Below, in pieces: positions 1 through 5,864 of a stretch of 9,710 bases of DNA; the stretch's first letter is position 1, and each line of letters begins with the position of its first letter. The translations under genes and the position numbers were made by a program. The notes beneath the pieces are model-generated. The model searched no databases, was not told where the DNA came from, and saw only the letters and a list, made by a program, of their open reading frames with translations. The stretch is taken from NCBI GenBank assembly GCA_012839665.1, contig DUMX01000205.1, forward strand, positions 1-9,710, in the 5' to 3' direction. The stretch is from Gelria sp. GTDB lineage: Bacteria; Bacillota; Syntrophomonadia; Syntrophomonadales; Syntrophomonadaceae.

Positions 1-55
1 CATCCCGAGCACCGCTGGCATCACTGCTTACAACTATTTTCTTGGACCTATCCAT
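1..55 (-). CDS. Possible start of an unidentified gene, cut by the left edge
   Basis: From an ATG at base 55 the minus strand stays open to the window edge for 18 codons, beginning MDRSKKIVVSSDASGARD. An AAGGTGG sequence ends seven bases before this ATG, which is good ribosome-binding-site spacing; another in-frame ATG six bases upstream is too close to that site. The gene would follow the endonuclease Q-like gene after 48 bases with no terminator between them, so it would probably be the next gene of the same operon. Too little is visible to recognise a family. The call rests only on the start signal and the open frame. Confidence 0.4.
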   Translation of the reverse strand, partial: MDRSKKIVVSSDASGARD

Positions 56-103
56 TTTCATACCACCTTGTACCATCAGTGTCCTTCAGTGTCTAATCCC
101 GGT

Positions 104-1270
104 CTATTCCTTCTTAACCCGACCATATTTGCCTCCCCCGCCCGGGTTGATAGCCAACCGTCCTACCCGCATGCGGGCGATTTGAGCAGCTACCTTTTCA
201 CCTGCTACCCTCTCTATATCATCTATACTAGCCTTTTCCAGGATATTAATTTCATCAAAAAAGAAAGATAAGAGCTTTTCTTGTAATTTAGGCCCTACTC
301 CGGGTAAATCTTTTAAAGGTACCCGGTATTTATAAGGGGGGCGCCCTACGGGATGTTGGGCTTCCTGCCGGTCCCGAATTTCTATAATGCGGTCATAAAC
401 CCCCATTACCACTTTTTCATTACCACAGTTACTGCAACTTAAGGCCGGAGGCTCATCACTGCTAATGGTGGAGCAGCGGGTACAATAGCTGCGATGATAT
501 TTCCCCAGCAAGGGGTCCATGCCATAATTGGCCAGGACCCTGCGCCCCTGGCTATTTTCCAGACAGTATCTAAATTCCTCAAAATTTTTATCTGCCATCC
601 GCAACAAATTGTATTCCCGGCCTATATTACCTGCTGAATGGGCATCTGAATTGGACAGGAAAGTATAATTACGAGTTTCTCCTATCATATCAGCCATATT
701 CGTATCAGCACTTAGTCCCAGTTCCAACGCTCTGATTTGCCCGGCATCTCTTCCCAATTTATCAGCCAGGCGCCTGGTCCATATGCCATAAACACCTTTA
801 TGCGGAGTAAAAGCATGGGCCGGGCAGAATATCCCCTCCAAAACAAAGCTCAAGTTAATAAGCTCGGCTACGGAAACACGTGCTTTTTGGGTGGAAAGAG
901 CCCTATTTTTTATGCGGCTGCGCATGTATTTCTGGTAAGATTTAATGCTGTGTAAATAGGGCAGATAAATAATAAGGTGTACCCCTTCCCGGCTTTCTAC
1001 CTCACAGGCCGGAATTAACAAGACCCCATTACGGGCCATCATACCACCCCGGGGGTGCTCCCGTAACTCCCCGGTCTTAAGCATATCCTCTATTTCCGCG
1101 CTAACCAGCGTACTGCCGGCATCTACTATACCTACCATATCCAAGCCTTTTCGCGGTGCCGCCTCATAAAGCACGGCATGTAAATCCATTTTGCGGGAAG
1201 CCGTTATCTTTACTGCTCTCCCGCCGGCACTGCCGATATGAATATGAAGGTCAGCGTAAACATTTCTCAA
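104..1270 (-). CDS. Endonuclease Q-like DNA repair nuclease (PHP domain, zinc finger, HhH)
   Basis: The 388-residue product matches the TIGR00375/EndoQ family. Characterised members (Thermococcales, and a Bacillus pumilus homologue) nick DNA 5' of deaminated bases such as uracil and hypoxanthine. The N-terminal PHP metal site is visible as DLHIHIG at residues 7-13, with PAHAFTPHKG near 150-159 and NSDAH near 207-211. A four-cysteine zinc knuckle follows (CTRC at 263-266, CSNC at 279-282). Then comes a helix-hairpin-helix-type segment LKDLPGVGPKL at about 319-329, and the family's glycine-rich end NPGGGGKYG. I place the start at a TTG at 1270 because GAGGGG lies six bases upstream and the protein then begins right before the PHP motif, as in relatives. 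An ATG at 1309 would add 13 unconserved residues. It follows nudF in the same direction. The family is clear; the biochemical activity is inferred. Confidence 0.9.
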   Translation of the reverse strand: MRNVYADLHIHIGSAGGRAVKITASRKMDLHAVLYEAAPRKGLDMVGIVDAGSTLVSAEIEDMLKTGELREHPRGGMMARNGVLLIPACEVESREGVHLIIYLPYLHSIKSYQKYMRSRIKNRALSTQKARVSVAELINLSFVLEGIFCPAHAFTPHKGVYGIWTRRLADKLGRDAGQIRALELGLSADTNMADMIGETRNYTFLSNSDAHSAGNIGREYNLLRMADKNFEEFRYCLENSQGRRVLANYGMDPLLGKYHRSYCTRCSTISSDEPPALSCSNCGNEKVVMGVYDRIIEIRDRQEAQHPVGRPPYKYRVPLKDLPGVGPKLQEKLLSFFFDEINILEKASIDDIERVAGEKVAAQIARMRVGRLAINPGGGGKYGRVKKE

Positions 1271-1272
1271 TA

Positions 1273-1348
1273 TTATCCCCTCATAAACGAGCCACGCATG
1301 GCGAGCCACGGGGACTATCCCCTGGTTTACCCTGCGTTATCCCCTCAT
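1273..1348. repeat. 12-base direct repeat flanking a 52-base spacer at the nudF-endoQ junction
   Basis: The minus-strand sequence ATGAGGGGATAA occurs twice, at 1337-1348, where it encodes the last codons and stop of nudF, and at 1273-1284, where it supplies the ribosome binding site of the next gene. The 52 bases between contain a small GGGGA-TAG-TCCCC hairpin and two copies of CGTGGCTCG separated by five bases. The layout looks like a local duplication or a small insertion with a target-site duplication. It is too short to call a known mobile element. Confidence 0.6.
1277..1282 (-). promoter_or_regulatory. Ribosome binding site that fixes the TTG start of the endonuclease Q-like gene
   Basis: GAGGGG on the minus strand stands six bases before the TTG at 1270. 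No comparable site stands before the upstream ATG at 1309. The site lies inside one copy of a 12-base repeat shared with the end of nudF. Confidence 0.6.
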
Positions 1349-1876
1349 CAAATGATTAAAAGCATATTGTATTCCTATAATACTCTTACCGTCAACAATT
1401 TGACCTGTAAAAATCATCCGGTAAGCCTCTTTCAGCGGTATACTAACACTTTCCAGGAATTCATCGCTATCAGGATTCTTTTCCCCGGCCGATAAATCCC
1501 GGGCCAGAAACAGGTGCAGCTTTTCATCGCAAAAACCGGGAGCACTATAATATGATAAAATCTTCTCCCAACTGTCTGCCCGTAAACCCGTCTCCTCTTC
1601 AAGTTCCCTCCGGGCACAACTTAATATCTCTTCATCAGGTTCCAGAGTACCGGCCGGTATCTCCAACATAACTTGTTCTGCCGCTTTACGATATTGTCTT
1701 ACCAAATAAATGTTATCAGCATCATCTACTGCTACCATAGCTACGGCACCGGCGTGTTCCACTATTTCTCGGGTGCTCTCCCGACCGTCAGGTAATGATA
1801 CCGTATCTACTCTGACCTTAATTATCCGACCGCTAAAAATATCCCGGCTGTTTATAGTCTTTTCCTCAAAATTCAT
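1337..1876 (-). CDS. nudF: ADP-ribose pyrophosphatase, Nudix family (NudF type)
   Basis: This 179-residue protein hydrolyses ADP-ribose to AMP and ribose 5-phosphate if it behaves like its family. The complete Nudix box (G-x5-E-x7-REUxEExGU) is present: it opens with GTLEPDEE and closes with RELEEETGL. The SAPGFCDEKLHLF stretch downstream is typical of the ADP-ribose pyrophosphatase subgroup, and the REIVEHAGAVAMVA stretch before the box also fits it. I chose the ATG at 1876, beginning MNFEEK, because AGGAGG lies nine bases upstream and the length suits the family. A longer frame to 1963 has no site and would add unrelated residues. The endonuclease Q-like gene follows it, and a divergent mciZ-like gene starts 63 bases upstream. 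Confidence 0.93.
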   Translation of the reverse strand: MNFEEKTINSRDIFSGRIIKVRVDTVSLPDGRESTREIVEHAGAVAMVAVDDADNIYLVRQYRKAAEQVMLEIPAGTLEPDEEILSCARRELEEETGLRADSWEKILSYYSAPGFCDEKLHLFLARDLSAGEKNPDSDEFLESVSIPLKEAYRMIFTGQIVDGKSIIGIQYAFNHLMRG

Positions 1877-1891
1877 AACCCTGATCCTCCT

Positions 1892-1920
1892 GCATAAAAT
1901 TACCATTAACTGCATACACT
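1892..1920 (+). promoter_or_regulatory. Candidate sigma-E (mother-cell sporulation) promoter for the mciZ-like gene
   Basis: GCATAAA at 1892-1898 and CATACACT at 1913-1920 are separated by 14 bases. The sigma-E consensus I know is roughly KMATATT, then 14-15 bases, then CATACAHT. The -10 element agrees completely and the -35 element agrees over GCATA. Transcription would start about six to eight bases downstream, at the edge of the ribosome binding site, so the leader would be very short. The promoter sits in the short gap between the divergent nudF and mciZ-like starts. Confidence 0.65.
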
Positions 1921-1926
1921 GCAATC

Positions 1927-1934
1927 GAGGTGAT
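1927..1934 (+). promoter_or_regulatory. Strong ribosome binding site of the mciZ-like gene
   Basis: GAGGTGAT is a long match to the 16S rRNA 3' end. It stands five bases before the ATG at 1940. It is the main translational evidence that the 41-codon frame is a real gene. Confidence 0.75.
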
Positions 1935-1939
1935 AGTAA

Positions 1940-2065
1940 ATGCAGATTATAGTGACAAAACAAGGTATAACTTTTATCGGTAAGGTCAAAGACCTCCCCC
2001 GATTCCTGGCTAATTATCCAAGCTCAACTACCCTGGCGGAATTCATCCGCTGTCATCTGCACTAA
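1940..2065 (+). CDS. mciZ: MciZ-like small inhibitor of FtsZ ring formation (41 aa)
   Basis: This 41-residue peptide is the only plus-strand gene in the window. It starts MQIIVTKQGITFIGK and ends TTLAEFIRCHLH. Compared from memory with the 40-residue B. subtilis MciZ, it shares G9, G14-K15, L23 and Y26 in register. It also has the same layout: an N-terminal strand, a first helix (about 15-26) and a second amphipathic helix (TLAEFIR against YVKDWIS, with one residue shift). MciZ binds the FtsZ C-terminal domain and blocks Z-ring assembly in the mother cell during sporulation. Supporting evidence is an excellent ribosome binding site, a sigma-E-type promoter just upstream, and the neighbouring nudF. 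Its stop overlaps the DUF3866 stop by four bases, tail to tail. An Arg reported as important in MciZ (position 20) is Pro here. The gene's reality is likely; its function is inferred. Confidence 0.72.
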   Translation: MQIIVTKQGITFIGKVKDLPRFLANYPSSTTLAEFIRCHLH

Positions 2066-3159
2066 ACGGTATAAATCCGGTTTAATTTTTGTTTCCGGGC
2101 TAATTTTTCTGCTGCCCGGGCAGCAGCACCCAGGGCCAAGAAAAACTCTTGTTCCTGCTCTATACCCCGCCCCATTGTGCTGTGCTTTAAACCGCTATTA
2201 CGCAATATATCAAGTATTTCCGGGTTATCCTGCAGGCATATGGTATGTTTTTCCATTAAGTTGTGGGCTTGCAGCTGATTAAGGATATATCCCATTTTAT
2301 CCGCAGGTAAATCCGGCAGTGGTACAACCACCTCTACCAGGCAAACTCGTTCTAAAACGGTCAAGCTGTGGTGGCTGATGCCTCTATGCCGAGGCCTGGG
2401 GTCCGCAAAACTAATACGCGGTACTGCAACTGGTATCCCCTCCAGGCTGTGTACAGCATTAAGTATTTGCCCCTGTTCTATTCCGGTAAATCCCCAGGGC
2501 GTTCCGGTCCCTACTATGCCTGGTCCCATGCTGACAATAATAATATCCGCCTGTAATACTTTTCTGGCCGCCAGCAAACCAGAATAAATATTTACCGCTT
2601 CCAGATCCCCACCAAAAGCATGGCCAACAGTTACAGTCCCGGCTATAATATCATGTTGTTTCAGGTAGGCAACAGTTTGGCTGAAAACCAAAGGCAGAGC
2701 AGCACCGTCAGTCATAACATAAGCCAGCCGGAATCCCTGTTTTTTCAGGTGCAAACATAAAGGAGCCAGCATGGAATGAAGGGTTGCCACCAGTACCGGA
2801 ATGTTCTCCAGCGAATCCGCCGCTGCCATCTGCCGGTGATAGGGACTATCCTCTTCCTCCACACTCAGGGTTTTAATCTGCAAAGGGGTGTAGCGCATCT
2901 TCATTATATGACCCCCGGAAATCATGTCCTTGCCGGTTAAGTTAAGATTGGCAATTACGTAATGATACCCCCCGCTGCCCAGCTGCAAAGCAACTGCGGT
3001 GGTATTAAGCAATACCTCATCCCCCGGGCTTATGGTACCGGTTAAATCCGGATAAGCTATACACCTGGCTTCCCCGTCCTCAGTTTCCACCAGAAACCCC
3101 TGTATCCCTTCCCGGGCAAACAATTCTTCTATTATCTTCCCCCGCTTAATCTCTAACAT
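2062..3159 (-). CDS. DUF3866 family protein of unknown function
   Basis: I recognise this 365-residue protein as a DUF3866 member; no function is established for the family that I know of. It has no signal peptide or membrane segment, so it is probably cytoplasmic. The first 70 or so residues look beta-rich and barrel-like (GDEVLLNTTAVALQLGSGG). The middle, about 120-280, alternates strands and helices like an alpha/beta nucleotide- or substrate-binding fold. Striking conserved-looking stretches there are GHAFGGDLEAVNIYSG at about 179-194 and GPGIVGTGTPWGFTG at about 212-226. The C-terminus is helical. The ATG at 3159 follows GGAGGTAAG closely. The gene lies between the PepT-like gene and nudF, and its end overlaps the stop of the convergent mciZ-like gene. 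Confidence 0.88.
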   Translation of the reverse strand: MLEIKRGKIIEELFAREGIQGFLVETEDGEARCIAYPDLTGTISPGDEVLLNTTAVALQLGSGGYHYVIANLNLTGKDMISGGHIMKMRYTPLQIKTLSVEEEDSPYHRQMAAADSLENIPVLVATLHSMLAPLCLHLKKQGFRLAYVMTDGAALPLVFSQTVAYLKQHDIIAGTVTVGHAFGGDLEAVNIYSGLLAARKVLQADIIIVSMGPGIVGTGTPWGFTGIEQGQILNAVHSLEGIPVAVPRISFADPRPRHRGISHHSLTVLERVCLVEVVVPLPDLPADKMGYILNQLQAHNLMEKHTICLQDNPEILDILRNSGLKHSTMGRGIEQEQEFFLALGAAARAAEKLARKQKLNRIYTV

Positions 3160-3196
3160 CTTACCTCCGTTTAATCTCCGCTACCGACTATAAGAA

Positions 3197-3240
3197 AATC
3201 AGTGTTAATCTGTGCCCGAAGGGTCTGTGTTATCTGTGTC
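3197..3240. repeat. ATCTGTGT/CAGTGTTA-type short repeats between the PepT-like gene and DUF3866
   Basis: The 91-base gap contains AATCAGTGTTAATCTGTG (3197-3214) and TCTGTGTTATCTGTGTC (3224-3240), tandem variants of one motif broken by a small GCCCGAAGGGT insertion. Related TCAGTGTC copies, ten bases apart, occur at 76-93 in the gap after the endonuclease Q-like gene. I know of similar 'aatctgtgt' runs scattered between genes in many bacteria, and infer that these are remnants of such a dispersed repeat. Confidence 0.5.
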
Positions 3241-3250
3241 TATTCCCGTA

Positions 3251-4366
3251 TCAACAGCTTTCCTCTATTATTGCCAAAATCAGCCGTACATCCATAACCA
3301 GGTCGTCAATGGCAATATATTCCTCGGTAGTATGGACATTTTTCATGCCTACCCCCAGATTAGCACAACGTATACCGGCGCCATTAATAACACTGGCATC
3401 GCTGCCGCCACCGGTTGCTGCCAGGGTCGGCTCCAGGCCCAGCTTGCGAATAGCCCTTTGCGCGCGCTGTACTACCTCTTCTTCCGATTGCAGGGCTATT
3501 TCAGGATAAAGCAGGTCAATTTTCACTTCCGCCTGTCCGCCCAACCTCTCTATTTCATTTATAAAAGTATTCTGCAAACTATTAGTTATATGATTCAGCT
3601 TCTCCCGGCTGTGGCTGCGGGCTTCTCCGTGTATCCGGCACTCGGCGGCCACAATATTGCGGGCCCAACCGCCTTCAATAATGCCAAAATTACAGGTGGT
3701 TTCTTCATCAATGCGGCCGCAGGGCATTTTCGCCAGAGCCATAGCAGCTAAATGGATAGCATTAACACCGTCTTCAGGGTTCATGCCTGCATGTGCTGCC
3801 TGCCCCTGAACAATATACTCAATCTCATTCTGACAAGGTGATTTTATAACAATCGTACCCGGGTCGTTATTATCATCTAATACATAGGCGATTTTTGACT
3901 GCAATCGGGTAAAATCAAACAGCTTCGACCCCATCAGCCCCTGTTCTTCTGATACCGTAAACAAGAACTCCAGCGGGGGATGAGGCCATTGCCTTTCCCG
4001 TATAATTTCCACCGCCTCCAGCATAGCAGCTATTGCAGATTTATCATCAGCACCTAATACGGTGTCCCCCTGGCTGCGAATAATGCGGTCGTTTCCCACT
4101 ACAGCCTTAACTCCCTCCCCCGGTTCTACCGTATCCATATGGGCAGCAAATAGTAGAGGCGGTTTATCTACAGTACCTGTTATCTTAACCAGCAAGTTTC
4201 CCGATGAACCTTGTAGAATCTCGCCAGCATTATCCTCTTCTACCTGCAAACCACGCTGACTAAAATATTGTTTAAGAAAATCTCTAACCTTTCCTTCCCG
4301 TCCCGATATAGAATCGGTCTCTACCAATTGGATAAAAAGCTGTACCAGTCGTTCTTCATTAACCAT
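3251..4366 (-). CDS. PepT-like M20 family metallopeptidase
   Basis: This 371-residue protein belongs to the peptidase T-like branch of the M20 di-zinc aminoacylase/peptidase family, whose members cleave small peptides in the cytoplasm. The metal-binding residues are visible: AAHMDTV (H76, D78), GADDKSA (bridging D107), VSEEQG (catalytic E140, ligand E141), VLDDNND (D164 or D165) and NVHTTEE (H345). The dimerisation domain carries the typical QGQAAHAGMNPEDGVNAI stretch near 187-204. I chose the ATG at 4366 because GAGGAG stands eight bases upstream; an ATG at 4393 would add nine residues without a good site. Its start overlaps the end of the preceding membrane transferase gene by eight bases, so it is probably translationally coupled. 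The substrate cannot be told from sequence. Confidence 0.9.
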   Translation of the reverse strand: MVNEERLVQLFIQLVETDSISGREGKVRDFLKQYFSQRGLQVEEDNAGEILQGSSGNLLVKITGTVDKPPLLFAAHMDTVEPGEGVKAVVGNDRIIRSQGDTVLGADDKSAIAAMLEAVEIIRERQWPHPPLEFLFTVSEEQGLMGSKLFDFTRLQSKIAYVLDDNNDPGTIVIKSPCQNEIEYIVQGQAAHAGMNPEDGVNAIHLAAMALAKMPCGRIDEETTCNFGIIEGGWARNIVAAECRIHGEARSHSREKLNHITNSLQNTFINEIERLGGQAEVKIDLLYPEIALQSEEEVVQRAQRAIRKLGLEPTLAATGGGSDASVINGAGIRCANLGVGMKNVHTTEEYIAIDDLVMDVRLILAIIEESC

Positions 4367-5192
4367 TTTCCCGACTCCTCCCCGCCTGGTCAATTGCCCT
4401 TAAAAAAGGTACCCGTTCTATAGTCCGGGTTAACGAATACTTCTCCGTATATATATGTATAGCTATCAAAAATAATAATACCCCCACCCGATAAGGCAGG
4501 GACAAAAAAATAACACTGAAATATCCCAAACTAAGCCCTAAAACGTTCGAACCTGCATCCCCCATCATCGCCTGTGCCTTCAAATCAACCGGAAAATATA
4601 CTAATACCACCCCTAGCAGGGGGGCAATTAACAACCAATTTACCCTTCCGGCGGCCATAAGCATAATTAGCACCAGAAAAAATAAATAACCCTTAATAGC
4701 CCTTCCGGGCCGCAAATCCAGCAAATTGAGCATATTAGTAAAAAGAGCAATGATAAGAGTGTTTATAAAAACATCCACCCAACCATGCCCTGAACACAGG
4801 GCTAGAAAAAATGCGATTATACCTCCACCCAGGGCTTTCAAACCCCCGGTGGTAAGTTTCCCTTTAAACAGAGCCGTAAAATGGCCCTTAAAACCCAGAG
4901 TATCCCTCTGGCCCAGCATATCGTCAATAAAACCCAGGAAACAGATAGAAATGATGCCAATCAAATAGATATGAAAAGAGGAGTCATAATACTGTATCAA
5001 GACATAAAAAAGAAATACCAGAATTACACTTACCGGAAAACTAATACCGGCACTGACCGGTATGTCTTTTCCCAGGTAGTTTGTCCTTACTGCACCCGAT
5101 TCCAACAGCATATTAAGCAGGAAATATAAGGCTACTACCTCGGCAACTGCGCCTACCAGCATAGCCAGACCAGCTATAAGCGCAATACTCAA
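4359..5192 (-). CDS. Atypical MraY/WecA-like polyprenyl-phosphate sugar-1-phosphate transferase (GT4)
   Basis: This 277-residue membrane protein, with about eight to nine hydrophobic segments, resembles enzymes that transfer a sugar-phosphate from a UDP-sugar to a lipid carrier. Visible family features are GFIDDMLGQ (D90-D91), the following GFKGHFTALFKGKLTTGG loop, and MMGDAGSNVLG (about 209-219). The usual NxxDGxDGL motif is replaced by NLLDLRPGRAIKG (about 156-168). The C-terminal histidine motif of MraY is absent, with SLTRTIERVPFLRAID instead. It is shorter than MraY (about 320-360). The start is TTG at 5192, with AAGGAGG eight bases upstream, and it overlaps the stop of the preceding glycosyltransferase gene by four bases. 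Databases often name such proteins after MraY, but the true cell-wall MraY should be elsewhere. The donor and acceptor are unknown. Confidence 0.85.
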   Translation of the reverse strand: MSIALIAGLAMLVGAVAEVVALYFLLNMLLESGAVRTNYLGKDIPVSAGISFPVSVILVFLFYVLIQYYDSSFHIYLIGIISICFLGFIDDMLGQRDTLGFKGHFTALFKGKLTTGGLKALGGGIIAFFLALCSGHGWVDVFINTLIIALFTNMLNLLDLRPGRAIKGYLFFLVLIMLMAAGRVNWLLIAPLLGVVLVYFPVDLKAQAMMGDAGSNVLGLSLGYFSVIFLSLPYRVGVLLFLIAIHIYTEKYSLTRTIERVPFLRAIDQAGRSRENG

Positions 5193-5860
5193 AAGCCACT
5201 CCTCCTTAATTTATTTAATACCCGGATAACATCTACAAACTGCTTACCCCGGTGTAAAAAACCCTGTATATCCCGCCCGGTTTCTTTGTGGCTCATAGTA
5301 GTGGGTACTTCCTGCACCCGTAAACCCAGGGCCAGAGCTTTAATAGTCATACCCAGCTCCACTCCGTAGTCTTCATCAAAAGGACTAAGCATTTCCAATG
5401 CTCTACCAGTCATAGCCCGCTGCCCGCTCAAGGGAGACGTTGCTTCCATTTTGCCGGCCCGGCGTATAGCCCAGGCAGCAGTTCCTTTTACCAGGCCAAA
5501 TCCACCCTTACGAGCCGGTGGAGGAAAAGCAGCTATAGCCAGGTCACACAACCCGTCCTTGACCACCTGAATAATCTTAACCGCCTCAGCCGCAGATGCC
5601 CCCAAATCAGCATCCAAAAAAACTACTATATCCGAATTAATATAAGGAAGAGCGGCATTCATAGCCCCTCCCTTACCCCGATTAATGGGAAGGTCAATTA
5701 GAGTAACCCCAATTTGGCTGGCCTGCTCTGCCGTCCGGTCCGTAGAACCATCATTAACTACTATAATCTCATCAACCAGACTCAAGCCTTTAACTGCCTG
5801 CAAGGTATCTACTATTCTAGTTTCTTCATTAAATGCTGGCAGCACCACTGTAACCGTCAT
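5189..5860 (-). CDS. Family 2 glycosyltransferase, soluble GT-A fold
   Basis: This 223-residue protein has the GT2 nucleotide-sugar fold: VVLPAFNEE at 5-13, VVNDGSTDRT at 34-43, NRGKGGAMN at 60-68, the metal-binding DAD at 83-85, and acceptor-side SPLSGQRAM and EDYGVELGM stretches (142-150 and 163-171). It has no membrane segment, unlike DPMS-type enzymes that carry a C-terminal anchor, although the basic tail could bring it to the membrane. It starts four bases after steB (ATG at 5860, with a G-rich AAGG-containing site) and overlaps the next gene by four bases. A lipid-linked sugar made by that neighbour would be a natural acceptor, but this is inference from context. The sugar transferred cannot be predicted. 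Confidence 0.9.
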   Translation of the reverse strand: MTVTVVLPAFNEETRIVDTLQAVKGLSLVDEIIVVNDGSTDRTAEQASQIGVTLIDLPINRGKGGAMNAALPYINSDIVVFLDADLGASAAEAVKIIQVVKDGLCDLAIAAFPPPARKGGFGLVKGTAAWAIRRAGKMEATSPLSGQRAMTGRALEMLSPFDEDYGVELGMTIKALALGLRVQEVPTTMSHKETGRDIQGFLHRGKQFVDVIRVLNKLRRSGF

Positions 5861-5864
5861 AGCA

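Noticed and set aside
1271..1309. ATG at 1309 as the start of the endonuclease Q-like gene
   Set aside because: It lacks a ribosome binding site and adds residues before the PHP motif that relatives do not have; the TTG at 1270 has GAGGGG at good spacing.
1710..1952. 80-codon plus-strand frame opposite nudF that runs into the mciZ-like gene
   Set aside because: It has no good start signal and mirrors the Nudix coding frame; the mciZ-like frame is a different reading frame with its own site.
1877..1963. N-terminal extension of nudF to an ATG at 1963
   Set aside because: The added residues do not look like the family, the extension would overlap the mciZ-like gene, and AGGAGG stands before the ATG at 1876.
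2109..2126. Perfect 18-base palindrome CTGCTGCCCGGGCAGCAG as a possible terminator or operator
   Set aside because: It lies inside the DUF3866 coding region, where it encodes an Ala-rich run with an Arg, has no loop, and has no T-run on the proper side for either strand.
3212..3751. 179-codon plus-strand frame opposite the PepT-like gene
   Set aside because: It is the shadow of a well-supported M20 gene with all metal ligands, and its translation resembles no family.
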